This document shows, piece after piece, positions 60,923-64,000 of a stretch of 64,000 nucleotides of DNA. The stretch comes from Amphiura filiformis (lineage: Eukaryota; Echinodermata; Ophiuroidea; Amphilepidida; Amphiuridae). Below the pieces are notes generated by a model that had not been told where the DNA came from, made no database searches, and saw nothing but the letters and a program-made list of their open reading frames with translations. Location of the stretch: positions 1-64,000 of the forward strand of contig NW_027305495.1 in the NCBI RefSeq assembly GCF_039555335.1, written 5' to 3'. The translations under genes and the position numbers were made by a program. Every line of letters starts with the position of its first letter. The first letter of the stretch is position 1.

Positions 60923-60928
60923 AATAAA
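60923..60928 (+). promoter_or_regulatory. Candidate polyadenylation signal of the GNPDA-like gene
   Basis: AATAAA lies 188 nt after the stop codon and is the first canonical hexamer I noticed downstream. It would give a short 3' UTR. No transcript evidence. Confidence 0.4.
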
Positions 60929-62181
60929 CAATTGAAATGCATGGCCTATTAAAAATATGGGAAAGGCAATTTGAAACATGCATTAGATGTATGTGAAGCA
61001 CAAACTCCCCCCCCCCCCTGTATTTGACCCTTCCCCACACCCCAGCTTTCAATGTTGGAGGGTCTCACAGACCTGTTGATGGCTTTAGGCCAAAAAATAA
61101 AAAAGTCTGTCTCAGACAATCGCGCATTGCTATGTGAATTTCAGTTAAGCGCATAACGCTACGTATTGGCCATATATATTTTCAGTATCGTATAGCGATC
61201 CAAAGGTGTCTTTCTTTTTTTTTGTAGTTTGGCTGTTGCTTTTTGTACAGGATTCCCAGGATTGTAAGAGTTAAAATTCTATAAAAAAAACCACTGGGCT
61301 TTACATTTAGTGCGGGAGCGGTAACTGTTTTTGAATATTACTAATTTGATTTATAGATGAAAATATAGTTTCTTATTGATTTTTAGTCCGTTTTGACCAA
61401 AACATGTATTTTTTGGGCATATTTTTGAAAACAAAATTGCATAATAGGAAATCTATATCAATTTATTGAGGCAGATGTTTGGTTACTGTTATAATTATTC
61501 ACAAGAAAAAAATTAATTGATTGAGATCAAGTCTATAATTTGTTAGTTCATTGTTTTTATCAGCAAGAAAGTTGAAGCACAAAGAATATTTCATTAATAA
61601 TGAATGCAGAATAAGGACGATTCTGAAACAGGAGTCACTTAAAGCCATAATGTGTGATTTGCTCCACAGCGACACCCTGAATTTTTCTTGAAGTTCTACT
61701 TTTTGCATGATTGTAATGCTCAATTGTATACCAAAATACCATGTTAAAGATTAAGCCTGAAGTGCTTTAATTCAGTAACAAATTTGCATAGTAAAATTTG
61801 GGATCTCCGGTTTTATTCCTTAATTCCCCAGAGCCCCACAGTTAAGCAGCTAAGTGGTTTCTTTTTTCATTTTACCTCATTATTTAAAAATGGAAAAAAA
61901 TAATTTCTAAAGTTGTTTTTTTTTAAATTTTTTTTTTACAATTATTCTTGATTTGGCTACCCTATGTAGAGTAAGTGGATTAGGCATTGTTACTGCAAGT
62001 GTCTCTCCTGATGAAGTGCTGATTTATGCAAAAATCTCAAATTTGTAAAATTATGACTTATGCAATTATTTTATTTATTAAAGTAAAATACAAATTGAAT
62101 AAGACAATGAAATATGAACTGTTCCATTACATTGAATATTCTTAACATTGTACCCATAAACATTCAATATTTGTATTATAT

Positions 62182-62667
62182 AGGGTCCACAACTTAGAAG
62201 TTCCCCCTAATACTTTTTAAAATAAGTCCAAAAATATTGTATAAAATGTAAAAAGGTATGCATAGCCCTATTTGTTTTACACATGTGGACCAATTTATAG
62301 CATCACACGTCATTGCGTTCAGTCACAATGGTTAATTGTGTAAGAAAAGAGACAGTTTTAAAAGTTGCACCTGAGTCCATAGCAGTCAGATTTTCTTTGA
62401 CAAACACATGAATAGACCTGGCTTACTGTATTGTTTGAGAGCTGTCTCCTATGGACTTAGATGCAACTTTTAACACTGTTTAAAACAGTCTCTTTTTTAC
62501 ATAATGAGCAGCTGTGGCTAAACGCAATGATGTGTGACGCTATAATTTGGTCCATATGTGTAAAACAAATAAGGCTACCTGAACATTTTTACATATTTGC
62601 ATTTTGTCAAATATTATTCGATTTATTTAAAAAAGTATTTAGGGGGAACTTATAATTTGTGGACTCT
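62182..62667. mobile_element. Hairpin element with GGGTCCACAACTTAGAAG-type ends
   Basis: TAGGGTCCACAACTTAGAAG is mirrored at the right end near 62655. The arms share GGACCAATTTATAGC, GTTCAGTCACAATGG and AAAAGTTGCACC segments. A related left arm lies at 30234-30490. Confidence 0.85.
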
Positions 62668-62911
62668 ATATAAATTTATATTAACAAAACCCAAGCAGAT
62701 TTTTATTTCCATGATTTTGGCTTTTGCTTCCTGACAGTGTTTTTAAACATAATTTATTATCACACTTAAACAGGAATAAAAATTTAAAAAAAATCTAAAC
62801 AATACAAGCAAAAGGCTAACATCATATGTTAAGTTATGCATTGCACTAGCCTACATAATATTTACATCCAAATACTTATGTATAGAAACTAATAATAAGG
62901 CCAAAAAGAAA

Positions 62912-63141
62912 AAGGTTTGTCTCAAAGCTTGCGCGCGCGTTTGTAAAATCGCACAATTTGACAAAAAAGAAATGCGGAAATTTTTTTTATTTCAATTTTT
63001 TTTTTTATAGTTTTTCCAGAAAAAAATCGTGAAAATCAGGTTTTTTCTCAAAATACCATGAAAAAAGTCGGGAATAAAAAAAAAAATCGCATTTCGCATT
63101 TGTTTTTTAAAATTTCTCGTGAGCTTTGAGACAAACCTTTT
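62912..63141. mobile_element. Inverted-repeat element with AAAGGTTTGTCTCAAAGCT ends
   Basis: AAAGGTTTGTCTCAAAGCT at the left and AGCTTTGAGACAAACCTTT at the right are exact complements. The core is A/T-rich with homopolymers, which explains the Phe/Lys-rich minus-strand frame. Confidence 0.8.
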
Positions 63142-63192
63142 TTTTTTTTTGCCTAGATTTGTGGCCATAATTGGATTGTAGAAGCTCTTGTA

Positions 63193-63383
63193 ATGGGCAA
63201 TTCCAGTTGAAATCCTTACACCCTCTATGGAAGACATGACCTCAATCTCCCACACAGGGAGTGTATATTTCAAATGGAGTCACCCATTCATGTAACCCCA
63301 TTTGAAATTTACACTTCCTGTGTGGAAGATTATTTGGCCAGGTCTTTCATATGGGGTGTATGGATTTTAACTGGAATAGCCCA
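63193..63383. mobile_element. MITE of the TGGGCTATTCC family, copy 4
   Basis: TGGGCAATTCCAGTTGAAAT at the left is mirrored by TTTTAACTGGAATAGCCCA at the right. It shares the AATGGAGTCACCCATTCA centre with copies at 2444 and 8609. Confidence 0.85.
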
Positions 63384-63429
63384 ACTTAATTAACAATTTT
63401 GTACTAAAATACATGTTAAAATTGCACTA

Positions 63430-63672
63430 AGGGAACCAACCAAAAGATCGATGACGTCCTATAAACGAAACTAGTTTCGTTAACGAAACTAGGTTTAGGG
63501 GAGGGGTAAAAATACTCCCTTACATTTGTACAAAAATATCAGTCTGAAGAATGTCATTATTATTATTATGTCAACATTTTTAACATATCTTTATTACGTT
63601 TCTGGCAGAGAGGGAGGGGGCTGAGAAACGAAACTATAGGATGTCATCAATCTTTTGGTTTGTTCCCTAATA
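63430..63672. mobile_element. Inverted-repeat element with AGGGAACCAACCAAAAGATC-type ends
   Basis: AGGGAACCAACCAAAAGATC and its near complement bound about 240 bp. Inside, AACGAAACTAGTTTCGTT is a palindrome. Confidence 0.75.
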
Positions 63673-63728
63673 GGGTACACTTAAACAGGTGCAAAATAGA
63701 CTAATTAGGGAGGGTGCTAATTAGCTTG

Positions 63729-63882
63729 CAGGGATGTGATTTGTCTGGATTTTTTATGGCCAAAATTAACACAATTTTATTGAGTTTCAGCCCGTTTTAG
63801 GGTACTTTTTACCCAATTTCACACTGTTTCTGGATTTGTTACTATTTTCTGGATATTTCACAAGCTTTGAATCACATCCCTG
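63729..63882. mobile_element. Short inverted-repeat element with 7-bp target duplication
   Basis: CAGGGATGTGATT and AATCACATCCCTG bound 154 bp. TAGCTTG lies at 63722-63728 and 63883-63889. The ends look hAT-like, but the visible duplication is 7 bp. Confidence 0.7.
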
Positions 63883-64000
63883 TAGCTTGAATATGGTACA
63901 CGTCTATTACCGTAGTCATTCCATTAACTGCCCTTGCCCCTATAGACCACTTGACATGTGACGTCATTGCCCGGCAGTATGCGCACGCATTATGGTACTT

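Larger units (their letters stand above)
60929..64000. other. No gene seen downstream of the GNPDA-like gene; hairpin elements
   Basis: Holds five inverted-repeat elements listed separately and unassigned AT-rich sequence at 61050-62180. No exon with supported splice sites. Confidence 0.5.

Overview
The window is eukaryotic: long introns, few exons, and very many transposable elements and their scars. The mix points to a marine invertebrate deuterostome. An echinoderm is my best guess, with hemichordate or amphioxus as alternatives. The clues are an animal-type glucosamine-6-phosphate isomerase (GNPDA) gene, a tyrosine-kinase-like (TKL) kinase gene, tRNA-derived SINEs, a fold-back element and abundant short hAT, Harbinger and mariner-like elements. 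The taxonomy is inference. I see no prokaryotic operon, rRNA, CRISPR or viral genome.

Two protein-coding genes are well supported. (1) On the minus strand, a kinase exon (28145-27342) has a phase-1 donor. A beta-propeller exon (15707-14896) has a matching phase-1 acceptor. Joined across an 11.6 kb intron they predict a kinase-propeller protein of about 538 residues. One base is missing just before the HRD catalytic loop, so the gene is broken here or the assembly has an error. (2) On the plus strand, a GNPDA gene has exons at 47685-47808 and/or 55290-55413, then 56355-56456, 57685-57867, 59614-59795 and 60484-60735, predicting 280 residues. Its first coding exon is present twice with an identical coding sequence. 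One intron needs a GC donor. Several active-site residues of the enzyme family are substituted, so it may be a pseudoenzyme.

Layout: 1-13.5 kb is repeats, including a Harbinger-like element, a mariner-like element, hairpin MITEs and a 107-bp tandem array. 13.5-14.9 kb is an element built of about 107-bp units full of AGGTCA half-sites, ending just downstream of the propeller stop codon. 15.7-27.3 kb is the long intron, with a SINE interrupted by a DNA element and several hAT-like elements. 28.4-38.8 kb is repeats, including a segmental direct repeat (about 32.6-34.9 and 37.1-38.8 kb) that carries a SINE, and two CCCGTA microsatellites. 38.8-46.0 kb is a degraded LINE split by a 4.6 kb fold-back element that itself carries a piece of another LINE reverse transcriptase. 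46.4-60.7 kb holds the GNPDA gene, with further elements in its introns. 60.7-64.0 kb is repeats.

Splice sites and products were read by eye from sequence. No transcript or database support was available. Target-site duplications are quoted only where both copies could be read directly.
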